Part shown: in pieces, positions 49,001-55,267 of the stretch | Position numbering within the stretch: position 1 is the stretch's first letter | Layout of the letters: the number at the start of each line of letters is the position of its first letter | Assembly (NCBI RefSeq): GCF_921293095.1 | Contig: NC_060251.1 | Coordinates: 96,644,566-96,708,565, forward strand | Reading direction: 5' to 3' | DNA: 64,000 bases | Source: Ischnura elegans | Lineage: Eukaryota; Arthropoda; Insecta; Odonata; Coenagrionidae | Program-made: the position numbers and the translations under genes | Notes under the pieces: generated by a model | Database searches by the model: none | Told to the model about the DNA's origin: nothing | Seen by the model: only the letters and a program-made list of their open reading frames with translations

Positions 49001-50266
49001 TACTGCCAACTGAGGGGATTTGTATTGCTGGGCTCCTACATGAGTGTTTTTGATTATGTGGGTGGTTGTTGAGCACAGCGGCGGAGTGAGGGGGGTTTTT
49101 GGGGGATAAAACCCCCCCAGAGCTCACAGAAATGTTCAAGTTTGATCCATTTTACTTAACTGGATTGATATCACTAATAGAATAGTGTTAGGATTAATGA
49201 CATATCCCTCAGAAAGCCGTAAAAACTCACCATTTTGAACCATTTATCTTAAAATTCCGCAAGTTATTAATCTATCACCTACCGCTTATCCTGGTGGGTA
49301 TATCATACCCCCACACACCCTGGTATTAGTTGCACCGATTGCACCTAAACCATCCCCAGACTTAATTCCTAGCTGCGCCCCTGGTTGAGCATATGTGCAG
49401 TGGAAGTATCCCAATGCAGGTGGTGCAGCAAGGGGGGGAACACGCCCCCCCAAAACCTCACATATATTTCCGCCAGTGCATGGATGTATGATGCTCAGTC
49501 AGAAAATTTATGTTAAAATTAATGAAGCATTATTTTTCTTTTGCATTTGGGCTTGTAAAGCACTAGTTGTATGCACATTTCATTGAAAATTTTGATGTTT
49601 TTAAAAAATTTTGCCCTTAAAAAGTGGTCTGAGACTCTTTTCATTTTCCATTCCCAGGTAAAAATGTGTTTAGGTCATTGCTGGGATGGAAGGGGTTGAT
49701 TTCCAGGGCGCCTGGAGTGTATGCAACACCTCTCGACAAAATTTGGTGTCTACCTATTTTAGAAGACGACATTTATGACTTCCATTTTTGTGCCTTCAAA
49801 GGAATAATGCTGTTCCCTCAGACACGAAATCGCATTTCATTAAGAAAAATCGTTAGACGGATGGGAAAAAATGAGTAATGACGGAAAAATACCTTTCTCA
49901 TTCACCTATTATTCTCTCTATGCCAGGTATTATTTTAAATAATAAAACGTGGAAGTTGCCGCCTAGAGGAGAAAATAAGTTACTAGGAAAAAGTTTTCCT
50001 CATTTAGCCAAACGATGAGTTTGAATTAAAATAGCACGAAAGTTGCCGCCCACTTTTCGTGAGTTGGTGACGTCACGAGAGTTCCGGTTCATTCATTCGT
50101 TCAAGGTGAACCGCTCATTGAGGGCCGAATCGCGTGCAAGAGGGTAATCAATGGCGAACCTCGCGACGACTAAGGGTAGCTGAGAAGCGGTGACCCGATC
50201 GGCACAAGTTCTCAACGTCATCAACTTACCTACGAAGGGCTTCAACATCATAAGGTTGAGGGTCAT
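22100..50266 (-). CDS. SLC17-type (sialin / phosphate cotransporter-like) MFS transporter
   Basis: Nine coding exons: 50230-50266, 46978-47138, 44763-44999, 44008-44095, 36735-36973, 34191-34337, 33296-33428, 24479-24720 and 22100-22276. Phases match throughout and total 1461 nt, or 486 aa, typical of SLC17 anion transporters. These move organic anions or phosphate across plasma or vesicle membranes; the substrate cannot be read here. Visible parts are helix 1 with the family block LKVNLSVGIVAMV, a first loop carrying an NDT glycosylation site, the MFS motif GGYAANRWGGK, RVLEGMCSGVILPGMHHMFS, a central loop ending KEMGKEEKHFDTKREVPW, LPTYMKNVLYFDIQE, and VNHIDLAVNFTGITSG near the end. The 12-residue first exon was found by its phase, a GTAAGT donor and an in-frame upstream stop, and is the least certain exon. 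The exon 5 acceptor has a weak pyrimidine tract. Introns reach 9.8 kb and hold most of the large transposons here. Confidence 0.9.
22277..23263. other. Transporter intron 8, left part
   Basis: No exon or paired element ends were recognised here. Short frames (22493-22800) lack known motifs. Confidence 0.4.
23264..23969. mobile_element. Tigger/pogo-type non-autonomous element
   Basis: Inverted ends CAGCAGACTCCCGATTATC and the inverse of CAGCACACTCCCGATTATC lie between TA dinucleotides (23262-23263 and 23970-23971), the insertion mark of Tc1/mariner/pogo elements. It is 706 bp. An inner frame on the minus strand (23529-23780) was not identified and may be a transposase relic. Confidence 0.75.
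24826..24930 (+). mobile_element. tRNA-derived SINE, family 1, partial
   Basis: GGGAATCAAGGAATC followed by an A-box-like TAGCTTAGTGGTCAGC matches the head of the family-1 copies at 16127 and 20925, in the opposite orientation. The B-box part is worn. It lies just upstream of transporter exon 8 within intron 7. Confidence 0.5.
25357..25579. mobile_element. CAGTGG-type MITE, family A
   Basis: Starts CAGTGGTGTAGC and ends GGCTACCCCACTG. Flanks GCCCACCC / GCCCTCCC match at 7 of 8 positions, as a worn 8-bp target duplication. The interior matches 43384-43645. Confidence 0.75.
25641..26216. mobile_element. Pogo/Tigger-type MITE with CAGTGNAACCTCG ends
   Basis: Left end CAGTGCAACCTCGATAAAACG, right end the inverse of CAGTGGAACCTCGTTAAAGC, with TA on both sides (25639-25640, 26217-26218). 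It is 576 bp with no transposase frame. Confidence 0.8.
26666..26915 (+). repeat. 5' LTR of the gypsy element
   Basis: 250 bp, TG...CA ends (TGATGTGAGG to AGTCACTACA), with an AATAAA near its 3' part. It shows no difference from the 3' LTR by eye. Confidence 0.95.
26983..31020 (+). CDS. Gag-Pol polyprotein of the Ty3/gypsy element
   Basis: A single uninterrupted frame of 1345 codons. The first ATG (MIGHVTEFNP) lies about 70 bp inside the element past the LTR and is preferred over upstream non-ATG codons. Domains in order: Gag with two zinc knuckles (CWRCGRAHSPDTC and CRRCGKRGHIAKQC, at roughly 220-250), an aspartic protease (IDSGASVTVMG), reverse transcriptase (VTLDLSRAFMQ, LPYGVSSAPGIFQ, CYIDDVV), RNase H (LVTDASPYGVGAVL), and integrase with an HHCC finger followed by the catalytic core (HLDFCH, IVTDNGPPF). 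No envelope frame follows. It is described as an old element copy that happens to look whole; activity is not known. Confidence 0.95.
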   Translation: MIGHVTEFNPAKEEFGAYVERLEQFFIVNDIGEEKKVPLFITLIGSDTYAVLKSLLDPVKPVSKSLSVLISTLSEHFSPKRLVIAERVRFYKRNQLPNEPLSSYIVELRRLAATCEFKTFLDEALRDRLICGLSSELVQRRLIMEPQLTFERACSLGQELVQAESQAALLRPAITGASAPNEGICKLDHGPNSGRSRPPRSGGPRTIPRCWRCGRAHSPDTCAVRTWECRRCGKRGHIAKQCRPGGHAQIHEVEGVVNLDGEAVAAASVHPEYERCHGIHSAGEVGEFLGPEVCKCTLDVEGTEIIFEIDSGASVTVMGVKQFERLLRGLTLRRCALRLKSASGSALGIKGQTIVSVKRISDNKGTENRVQLTLIVIDSDLRFPLLGRAWLDVLKPNWRNLLSINQLDASASKLAVCYPDVFDGNRQAKINYFKAHIVLKPNATPIFRKAYDVPFKIRDRVKQELDKLVECGIFEPVRHSEWASPLVVVPKKNGELRLCIDYKSTVNTVIERDQYPLPRLDDILSGLSGGRVFVTLDLSRAFMQLLLSEECKGALVVNTIFGLYRVHRLPYGVSSAPGIFQSVMDSVLQGLEGVQCYIDDVVIAGKNWQDCYDKTEAVLSRLSKYGIRVNGEKCNFFKSSIDYLGHTIDASGIRPTEGKLKAIMSCPTPENVHQLKSYLGMFNFYGKFIPMASTVLRPLHRLTEKGVPFTWTALEEAAFCKSKELFGQNNILTHYQSDVPLILVTDASPYGVGAVLCHEINGSERPIMCASATLSQAERNYAQVEREALAIVFGVRKFHKYLYGQKFSIITDAQVLKRILGPKVGIPTLAASRLQRWAIILAAYDYDVLYRKTVSNADMLSRLPLPTETTGDIECVFQIESPLSCLGVQESSQQDTVLQKVMRFTHSGWPQQCEDSLRPYFVRRSELSITEGCVCWGNRVVIPLALRGQVLRLLHDQHIGIARMKLQARSQVWWPGIDKDVEEIATNCETCQATQANISKGKYLVSWPKTNSPWERIHLDFCHFQGHEILVLVDSFSRWIETWVMSRTNAQNTILKLRGFMAVFGIPQEIVTDNGPPFQSREFLEFCGKNGIKVIKSPPYHPASNGLAERSVRTLKESLGKQVVETLMSHISTVPQALTQTDIEGMLLSFIGTYRNTPNSVSGFTPASLVLKHHPRSFLSMLNPKFEGNPPTVSKVGRPASREMPCIPQYSMFEEVWIQNPKPGPIRYVKGRIIGCLSASTYRAQLPSGERTVHVDQMRKCTGQKKTNLTAQGPSPAVKDPVPFWCPTPCPEPDTTPTPNSSRSGALPDEQPNRADETSLLQAQQPTLGYRRSGRQRKPLERLNL
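31388..31637 (+). repeat. 3' LTR of the gypsy element
   Basis: 250 bp, identical by eye to 26666-26915; followed by the TGCCC target duplication. Confidence 0.95.
31725..31886. mobile_element. CAGTGG-type MITE, family B, partial
   Basis: Shares TTTTAAGTGCCAAAATA and the C-rich end with GGCTACGCCCCTG with the family-B copies at 32222 and 33810. The left end is missing. Confidence 0.55.
32222..32507. mobile_element. CAGTGG-type MITE, family B
   Basis: Starts CAGTGGCGTAAC and ends GTTACGCCACTG, with long G and C tracts inside each end. Flanks AAGGGATG / ATGGGAGG match at 6 of 8. The interior (TTGTCTAGTTTTGAC) is shared with 33810-34076. Confidence 0.75.
32988..33270. repeat. Duplicated block, copy without insertion
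   Basis: Matches 35848-35879 plus 36484-36725, for example TTCCCTGAATGGGAAACGTC, then GAGTGCTCACACAAGCAG, then GCACAAAATG. This copy lies in intron 7 just past the donor of exon 7 and lacks the 596-bp TTAA element found in the other copy. Confidence 0.65.
33810..34076. mobile_element. CAGTGG-type MITE, family B
   Basis: Ends CAGCGGGGTAATTA and TAGTTATACCACTG. Flanks CCCCTGAT / CCCTTGAT match at 7 of 8. The interior matches 32222-32507. Confidence 0.7.
34495..34795. mobile_element. Inverted pair of tRNA-derived SINEs, family 2
   Basis: The minus-strand copy (about 34495-34662) has B box GGGTTCGAATCC and A-box-like TAGCTTAACTGGCTGAAGC. A plus-strand partial copy (about 34665-34795) follows with GGGTTTGAATCCCGGTCAAG. 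The same head-to-head arrangement is seen at 47630-47995. Confidence 0.65.
34800..35847. other. Transporter intron 5, no gene
   Basis: AT-rich; no exon. A stretch at 35680-35745 (AGCGGACACTTTT, TATATGGAGGTTTGACTGTA) looks like one end of a pogo-type element, but no partner end was found. Confidence 0.4.
35848..36725. repeat. Duplicated block, copy carrying a TTAA element
   Basis: The flanks 35848-35879 and 36484-36725 together match 32988-33270. The interval between them is the TTAA-flanked element 35884-36479. The block ends just before the donor of transporter exon 5. Confidence 0.65.
35884..36479. mobile_element. TTAA-flanked (piggyBac-type) MITE 3
   Basis: TTAA at 35880-35883 and 36480-36483. 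Left end CCCTTAGGCTGCAGGAACG, right end the inverse of CCCTTTAGTTGCAGGAGCG. It is 596 bp and non-coding. The related, unoccupied block at 32988-33270 gives the empty site. Confidence 0.8.
36990..38280. other. Transporter intron 4, right of exon 5
   Basis: No exon recognised. A 62-bp segment at 37985-38047 (GAGAAAAGGTTTCCAG, GAAATTCTCCATCAATTGC) recurs at 44311-44373 in the same orientation, so it is part of a dispersed repeat. Confidence 0.4.
38478..40154 (-). CDS. Pogo/Tigger-type transposase
   Basis: 558 codons from the ATG at 40154 (MPYNYKRLPGSRKYADYSSE). A start at 40202 is possible, but the intervening bases look like a 48-60-nt leader intron (donor GGTGAGCAT, acceptor GTTTTCAG). The N-terminus is a pipsqueak-type helix-turn-helix (MTQKKAADHFKIPRSTIKNK, about residues 32-52). 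A second DNA-binding region follows. The DDE core has NFDET (first Asp), VVIGDNLSSH (second Asp) and LTQPLDLAYFRPLK (third acidic residue, D), as in pogo/Tigger and in domesticated Tigger-derived proteins. Its function is to cut and paste the element at TA sites. The frame is uninterrupted, so the copy may be young; domestication is less likely, as the terminal repeats are still present. Confidence 0.9.
   Translation of the reverse strand: MPYNYKRLPGSRKYADYSSEHLQRCLETIRSGDMTQKKAADHFKIPRSTIKNKLKNEFSSSPGHPKVFSQDEELAFASHIDKMCEYGFPLDELDLRFIVKSYLTRQGKTVQCFRNNVPGRDWVKSFLKRHPHLTVKLSSNIKRNRAQIDEKVITDYIDNLKEAVKDVSPDNIYNFDETCMSDDPGRKKVICRRGCKYPERIMNSTKSNISVMFCGNANGYSLPPYIIYKGEHLWTTWTENGPDGARYNRTKHGWIDGATFEDWFSTQLLPVLKKQEGKKVVIGDNLSSHISVNVLKLCEDNNIQFICLPPNSSHLTQPLDLAYFRPLKMKWKQVLAEWKQSDSGKAASTLSKDIFPRLLKKALDSIEPKVRNNLIAGFKKAGIHPINKEEIIKQLPSNNASINLDLIGETFIQHLKEKRQEVVQPRATKRRKLEVPAGKSISSYGLLQYQQMKTAGDPRASSNFPAENTEDARESNEELNKSVEEGKFVIVHWNGLRYPGLVLSVTEEGAMVDCMAPTKKLWKWPKEKDLLFYKWNDIEKVIQPPKLVKRGFFKVDSF
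40258..40307. promoter_or_regulatory. Perfect 21-bp hairpin upstream of the transposase
   Basis: Arms 40258-40278 and 40287-40307 are exact complements around an 8-base loop. Each arm contains the terminal-repeat core CTACTTTGGCCCA. It lies 50-150 bp upstream of the transposase reading frame. A transposase-binding or autoregulatory role is an inference. Confidence 0.65.
40697..42690 (-). pseudogene. Decayed copy of an unnamed multi-copy protein family
   Basis: Interrupted minus-strand frames spell one long protein without host-style introns. In order: IFVAPENFISNDLPTYEEMM, then WHRSSIPVVGYREIV, LRHARQLFDVAACK, ASLASAHLIDIGLVTQGVN, VDKNKVRRERERL, VKLQALYFDER, EEHVTLVQEPGSRYLWHVTP, IVCDGTEVNTGSHAGVIRRM, RPLHWFACLLHYNEL, NFAHPETIPLAMLADERRQI, and finally IEVNQPPIVAG...LEYLVTERSVLEVP. 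From memory, this pattern of blocks belongs to an uncharacterised family present in many copies in aphids, Hydra and other invertebrates, with no assigned function. The copy has several breaks, carries a palindromic insert and stops exactly at the pogo end. It is not expected to be functional. Confidence 0.65.
40872..41006. mobile_element. 135-bp palindromic insert
   Basis: Arms 40872-40933 and 40945-41006 are 62-bp inverted copies with about three mismatches around an 11-base centre (GACCGAGTCGG). It interrupts the decayed gene and, being a multiple of three, leaves the frame 40700-41125 open across it. A looser palindrome with related core ATCGAAACATCGG lies at 61030-61190. Confidence 0.7.
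42700..43380. other. Transporter intron 4, no gene
   Basis: AT-rich; no exon or paired ends found. Confidence 0.4.
43384..43645. mobile_element. CAGTGG-type MITE, family A
   Basis: Starts CAGTGGCATAGAG and ends CTGGCTATCCCACTG. Flanks ACAGGCAT / ACAGCCAT match at 7 of 8. The interior matches 25357-25579 in the same orientation. Confidence 0.75.
44311..44373. repeat. Short dispersed repeat, second copy
   Basis: Matches 37985-38047 (GAGAAAAGGTTTCCAG...GAAATTCTCCATCAATTGC). The parent element is not identified. Confidence 0.5.
45198..45490. mobile_element. MITE with TGGGTCATTCT ends
   Basis: Left TGGGTCATTCTACCTCAAT and right the inverse of TGGGTCATTCTGGCTCAAC, then both arms carry GTTTGACC. 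About 293 bp, in intron 2 of the transporter. No target duplication is clear and no coding region is present. Confidence 0.65.
45873..46169. mobile_element. CAGTGG-type MITE, family C
   Basis: Starts CAGTGGCGCAGCGAGG and ends CCTAGCTGTGCCCCTG. Flanks CTCAGACC / ATCAGGCC match at 6 of 8. The interior (CCAGAGCTCACAGAAAT) is shared with 49076-49383 and 55001-55267. Confidence 0.75.
46305..46400 (+). mobile_element. tRNA-like SINE fragment
   Basis: An A-box-like TGGTGTAATAGTTAG is followed by a worn B box GTTTGGTTCTC and a T-rich run. It is similar in layout to the SINE at 20380. It does not form a tRNA. Confidence 0.4.
47630..47995. mobile_element. Inverted pair of tRNA-derived SINEs, family 2
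   Basis: The minus-strand copy (about 47630-47800; B box GGGTTCAAATC, A-box-like TAGCTTAGCAGGCTAAAGC) and the plus-strand copy (about 47872-47995; B box GGGTTCGAATCC) face each other head to head across about 70 bp, as at 34495-34795. Confidence 0.65.
48115..48561. mobile_element. TTAA-type MITE 4, related to MITE 3
   Basis: Left end after TTAA (48111-48114) is CCCTTAGGCTTTGGGAGTG. The right end is the inverse of CCCTTTGACCATGGGAACG, with the outer TTAA worn to TAAA. The ends resemble 35884-36479. Confidence 0.65.
48728..48937. mobile_element. CAGTGG-type MITE, family A, truncated and inverted
   Basis: The interior (GAAAAACTTCATTTG, AAATTCATGATTTATCAATA, TTTTATGAAGGAAA) and the right end GGCTATGCCACTG match family A. 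The left end was not found. Confidence 0.6.
49076..49383. mobile_element. CAGTGG-type MITE, family C
   Basis: A perfect 8-bp target duplication GTTGAGCA (49068-49075 and 49384-49391) flanks CAGCGGCGGAGTGAGG...TAGCTGCGCCCCTG. The interior matches 45873-46169. Confidence 0.85.
49392..50059. other. Transporter intron 1, right part
   Basis: One piece near 49420-49460 (GTGGTGCAGCAAGGGGGGGAA) looks like a single end of a CAGTGG-type MITE. Nothing else was recognised. Confidence 0.4.
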
Positions 50267-50270
50267 CGAT
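50060..50270 (-). promoter_or_regulatory. First exon of the transporter, with a CpG-rich flank
   Basis: The proposed start codon (50264-50266) is preceded in frame by TAA and followed 12 codons later by a GTAAGT donor. The flanking 50060-50260 is richer in CG than its surroundings and holds the palindrome GTGACGTCAC, a CRE/ATF-type site, although this lies downstream of the start, in intron 1. A promoter nearby is an inference; the transcription start site is not visible. Confidence 0.4.
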
Positions 50271-51290
50271 GTTTAGTCGCGGATAGTGCAAGAAGTGGAC
50301 GACTGATCGGAAAATAGATTTACGGATCTGCTTATTCTCCAAATTCTATCGCAATCGACAATAATAAAAAAAATGTTAAACGAGCGCATTATACGGAGGG
50401 GGCGGGACGGGCGAACAAATTCGTTTGATGGACGCAAAATATTATTCATTATACCACCGAAACCTTGTGCAGTTACATTTAATGATAAAGTAGTCTTAAG
50501 AAGGGTAACGCACGTACAATTTTGTAACACAAGTTGGTGGAAAAAGAGAAAGGCGAAAGTTGCTGTCAAATCGAATCGATTTACACGATTACGAGCAAAT
50601 CAATACCCTCTCATGAACACGTATTATCTGTTCTTCAACTCATTGTCAGTGTAACTAGCAGAAAAAGATCATTGCCAGGTAGCAATAGGTTGGAATTAAA
50701 ATCAGCAGCCGAGTATGGGTGCTATTCCTACCTTTGGGTCGAGGGACACTGGAGATGCCTTCAACATTTTCATTCCCTGCTGACGCCATGTGAGCACTGC
50801 TGAACGATGTCACAAGTGCATGTAAAAATATGTAACTAAAAGGATCCACTGAAGTCACATATACATCCTATGTCGGTAGAACACTCGAGACTGCCATTCC
50901 GAAAGCCACAGCATAAGATGATACACTGGTTTAACAGTCCGTCGACTCTTGGCTCGTACATTCTTATCGCAAGATTTTCAAAACCATTCAAAACATTTCC
51001 TCCCAAACGCTAGTCATTTGTTTCATTGCCTTATCTTACGGTCACATGTGTCATTGAGGAGGCGAAAACGCTATTCTTGCGCAATCTATAGATATGCGAT
51101 TGTTGCTGCTTAGGACTCGTTACGAATGATGGTGGCTTACGGCTTACGCATGGATTTCCTCCACTGGGAAAATACATGTGCAAGGACACATGTTAGGTAT
51201 GGATAGTAAATGACGAGGTTGTGTCCCTCGAGTTTGAAGAGCAATTTCTTAAAGACCGAACGTTCGATTAAAAACGTGAAAACAAAATCC
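50270..51290. other. Upstream of the transporter, no gene
   Basis: Overlapping open frames at 50373-50803 on both strands lack known motifs and look like chance frames in CG-richer promoter-side DNA. Confidence 0.4.
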
Positions 51291-51299
51291 TCGGAGCGC

Positions 51300-51690
51300 G
51301 AGATGACTCATGGAAAGGAACCCTCAAACGCAAAGGGAATGCACAAAGGGTCCCCGATTCCATCCCATAGAAGGCTGATTTCTATTGCCACTTCGGTCGC
51401 ATTTTTAACGGCTTTCAAAAATGTCCACGACGCGGTGATGAATGCAATGCGATCCAAATTTTTTCCAATATTTTTCATTATAATGTCTGTAATTGCCAAG
51501 AATATCATGAAAAAGTTAGGGATTTGATAAATCACATCGTCGTGAAAGTAAATTTCGGTTGAAACCCCTAATTATACCTTATTACCCCGTGAAACTCGGA
51601 TCAATTTGTCCGTCAGCGGCGCGAGTGACGACTTCTGTAAACCCGTTTAAATGCGCGGTATGCGACAACACATTTGGAGGCCGACTTGAG
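51300..51690 (-). repeat. 400-bp dispersed repeat, copy 1
   Basis: Read on the minus strand, it matches 53965-54320 and 58625-59000. Shared marks: GAGGATCCTCAAGT at the 5' end, GACGGACAAATTGATCCGAG, GTGGACATTTTTGAAA, and CTATGGGATGGAAT near the 3' end. No open frame is shared. Confidence 0.7.
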
Positions 51691-51734
51691 GATCCTCTAC
51701 TTTAATATTCGTGCCCAAATGTGTGAAATGCACA

Positions 51735-51785
51735 CGCGTTCGACCTAGTCCGGGGTGAGCTCTACCCTCACCTATCCAAACCAAC
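51735..51785. repeat. Short module CTAGTCCGGGGTGAGCTCTACC
   Basis: The segment with TAGTCCGGGGTGAGCTCTAC and CACCTATCCAAAC recurs at 58110-58147 and, inverted, around 61238-61272. It may be part of a SINE head; the family is not identified. Confidence 0.4.
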
Positions 51786-52369
51786 CTTCCGGTTGAATCA
51801 CTGAGCGGGCGAGTGCGTGTATTCACTAATGACCAAAAGGCATGTAAAATCACGAAACGAGGCCATATACTGCCGGATAGGAATTTCAGAGGGATTGCTG
51901 CATAAACGGAAGCTGAATCACACACCAAATGTCACACAACTTATCCAAAAAACAGTGTCAGAAAGGGTCTGATAGCTTAAGTACACCTTTGACAACAACT
52001 AGCAAAACTGGGCATTGTCTTCCACAGCAAAACGTACTGTTAATACGGTGTATTGTTTAGAAATTATGACAGTCTACATAGAGACTACGGATGAAATTGG
52101 ACATGCTTAGAATCCCAAAAAAACTCGATTAACCTATTTAGGATGACGATTACAGAATCAAAGAGCTCAGTACCGGTTAATGGGTCAGTAGCGGATACAA
52201 AAAAACTCAAAGGGGGGGGGGGGCGCAATAGATACCTTGAGTTACCTTTACTTTTATCGTAATAAAAATAATCAAGTCACATGCAAAGTTTAAGAAGGTT
52301 TTAATTAAAGTGATTGTGTAAAAATACAAGACAATGCCATCTTATGACTTAAAAATTTAAAATTGTGGT

Positions 52370-53960
52370 TCTGCAATGTTTGGCAAATTTTTCGCGCCCC
52401 CTGCGCCCCTTGCTGTAATGGGTACACCTCGGAGTCATTCGGAATAAGTTCTGGCGTCAGACACGGAGCTGATATCTCCCCAATCCTGTTTAACATTGCG
52501 ATCGAGCAAGCCCTGAAAAACAAGCGAAGATGGACCTTGGTGTCAGAATAGGCGCTAAAATAAATATTTTATCTTCTGCTGTTGACGTAGCGATAATCGC
52601 CGAAAGTTTGAAAGACCTGAAAAGCCTGACGAAAATAATAATGGAAGAAACGAAAAAATGGGACTAAAAGTAAATCACTCAAAAACCTAGTATGTCCATG
52701 CATTTCACGAGAACCCCAGATAAAATAGGACCCATACATATTGAAGGACGTAAGTTCGATAAAGTAGACCTCTTTAAATACTTACGAGTAAGAAAATAAA
52801 TTCCCCAAGGCCGCTCTTTGCTGGGAAAAAAGTGGGGGAGGGGGGTTGGGAATTTGGAAGGATGACCAAAGAAAAAGACAAAAAAAGGAAAACTAGGAAA
52901 ATCACGCTCGCACTCACGCACTACGCGGATTAGCTCCTTAGAAAAAATGTCCGCGTAGGTCTCAATCACACACACTCAGATTTGCGAAGCTACCACTCGC
53001 ACCAAAGGAAAAGACAAGAATAAAACTAGAATATTCACGCTCACACTCACGCACCTCGCAGATTTGTTCTAAGGAATCAATGTCCGCGTGGGACACACGC
53101 ACTCACACACACAGGTTTGTGAAGCTCTCGCTTACGACAGTGACCGTCAAACACTCGGGAGTTAGGGATGGGTAGAAGGGTTGTAAGTGCCCAAGAATGA
53201 TCTCCAATCATCCTCTGCGCAAATCCGTGTGGTGCGTGAGTATGGGCGTGATTTTCCTAGTTTGATAATTTTGTCTCTTTCTTTGGTCATCCTTCCTAAT
53301 TCCCAAACCCCTCCCTTTTTGCCCAAGAAAGAGTACGGACTTGGGGAATTTATTTTCTTTCGACTGTTAAATGGCCGTAGCTCGTTCAATTACCTATTCT
53401 TAGGAGTAATTATTTCGCATGATAATGGAAAAGAAACTGAGATGCAGAATTAATTTCAACTTAGCAAACAGATGCCTACGCGCAAGCCATAGGCAGTTCT
53501 CTTCAAAACCCCTCTCAAGTAAAACAAAAGTTAGAATCTGCAAACATTAATTTTCCCAATACTGATCTATAGGTCAGAGAGGAGGATACCAAACAAGAAA
53601 GATGAGAAATCACGGATAGTATTCGAAAATAAGGTTTAACGTAAAATTTATAAGCCCACTTTTAAACAAGGGGGGTGGAGAATAAAATTCGATCACGATA
53701 TCAGAGAACTCTACCAGAGTAATCATATTATTGGTGAAATTCGGAGCAGAAGAATGAGATGGTTTGGACATGTGCTGAGAAAAGATGACGGAAGTAAGAG
53801 GTTCTCAAAGAAAACCCACGTGGACGAATACCGAGAGAAAGACCAGCAAAGAGATCGTGGGACCAACTCGAATCTGATTCGGAGAAGGCTGGAGCTTCAG
53901 AACAGGAAGCAATTAACGGATAGAAAGGAATAGAGGGAAATCGTTGGTGTGACTCACGAA
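52370..53960 (+). mobile_element. LINE, broken and interrupted by a MITE
   Basis: The left part (52370-52790) has decayed reverse-transcriptase blocks (SGVRHGADISPILFNIAIEQ; ETKKMGLKVNHSK). The right part (53359-53960) has the later region (LGVIISHDNGKETEM; HIIGEIRSRRMRWFGHVL, in more than one frame). Both belong to one LINE of the same general type as 6150-7660. The insert 52791-53358 separates them. Several frame changes are present. Confidence 0.75.
52791..53358. mobile_element. MITE with long (about 150 bp) terminal inverted repeats
   Basis: Outer ends AGAAAATAAATTCCCCAAG and its inverse. Similarity between the arms runs about 150 bp inward, past GGAAGGATGACCAAAGAAA. The middle carries CACTCACGCACC and CACACACAC repeats. 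It is 568 bp and non-coding. A half copy is at 59537-59735. Confidence 0.75.
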
Positions 53961-53964
53961 TATT

Positions 53965-54320
53965 ACGAAAGAGGATCCTCAAGTTGGCCTCTAAAGTTGT
54001 TGTCACCCATCGCGTATTTAAATGAGTTTACAAAATTCGCCACTCGTGTCGCTGATGGACAAATTGATCCGAGTTTCACGGGGAAATAAGGTAAAATTAG
54101 GGGCATTAACCGAAATTTATACACATGATGATGCCATCTTTCACATTCATTACTTTTCAATGCTATTCCTCGCAATGGCAAACATTATAGTGCAAAATAG
54201 TGGATCGCATTGCATTAATCGCCGCGCCGCGGACATTTTTGAAAACTGGTTAAAATGCGGGCGAAGTGGCAACGGAAATCAGCCATCTATGGGATGGAAT
54301 TGGGCCTCCTCTATGCAATC
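53965..54320 (+). repeat. 400-bp dispersed repeat, copy 2
   Basis: Plus-strand copy of the repeat also at 51300-51690 (inverted) and 58625-59000. It starts GAGGATCCTCAAGTTGGCC and includes CGCCGCGCCGCGGACA. It begins right at the 3' edge of the LINE at 52370-53960. Confidence 0.7.
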
Positions 54321-54329
54321 CCCTTGGTG

Positions 54330-55000
54330 CGGCTGAATGTCAAGTAAGACTTAAGTGGCCCTGGGAGTCAGTGTGTTTGAGTATATTGTTACCATAACGG
54401 CCAAACATGCTTCGCAGCGACGTGACATGCTTCCCAGGACTCTAGTGACAGTCGCGTCGCGTCGATCCTATTCCTTCGGAAGGGGTATGCGAAGGTCTTG
54501 GTGTTCTTGGTGAAGGCTGACGGGATGCCATTCGCCCCCCGAATGCACCACAGGCATGTTCTCTTGGATTCAAATCCTCAGACCTCCATAGTCAGTAAAT
54601 GCGATGAATGTCTTCCCCTGGCAGAAATTCACCCACCAGAGCAGCGCGGTGCGATCGGGCATTATTGCACATTAAGAGGAAGTCTGGACCAAATGCACCT
54701 CTGAAGAGTCACACGTGTCGTCTCAATACCTCATCCCTGCATCTCCTATCGTTAGGCCTGGTTTACACAGTGCGAGTTAGTATCCGAGCTGGCATAGTTA
54801 ATTACTGCAGCGCAGCTACTCGCACCGTATGACCGCATCATACGAGTTACTGTTATGTGCGAGTCGGTCAGTAAATCGCATGGGAGTTGCCTCACCATTT
54901 TTTGTTTTCAATCGCCTCTCGCCTTCCCGCACCATGCCACAAGCAGCAGCTCGCACAACACTTCAAACAACAACAGAACATATGCGCACGTCACCTGTAT
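54330..55000. other. No gene recognised
   Basis: CG-richer DNA. GCCTGGTTTACACAGTGCGAG near 54760 resembles one end of a MITE, but no partner end was found. The short frames have no known motif. Confidence 0.35.
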
Positions 55001-55267
55001 CAGTGGCGCAGCTACGAATTAAGGCTATAGGGGGGTTTCAGGCGCAACTAATACTGGGGGGTGGTATACCCGCCAGGGTAAGCGGGAGGTGCGCGGGCCC
55101 TCCGCCAGAAAAATTAAGATAAATGGTTCAGAATGTTGAGTTTTACGGCCTTCTGAGGGATATTTTATTAATCCTCACTCTATTCTGTATGCAAAAAAGT
55201 AAAATAGATTTAATATAAAAATTTCTCTGAGCTCTGGGGGGAGGGTTATCCCCTCGCTGCGCCACTG
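55001..55267. mobile_element. CAGTGG-type MITE, family C, inverted
   Basis: Ends CAGTGGCGCAGCTACG and CTCGCTGCGCCACTG, flanked by a perfect 8-bp target duplication ACCTGTAT (54993-55000 and 55268-55275). The interior is the inverse of 45873-46169. Confidence 0.85.

Noticed and set aside
50273-50803. Overlapping frames of about 90-98 codons on both strands
   Set aside because: No recognisable motif, no splice sites in phase, and compositionally like the CG-richer flank of a promoter; treated as chance.
54829-55122. 97-codon plus-strand frame
   Set aside because: It runs across the start of a MITE at 55001, so cannot be an ancestral gene.
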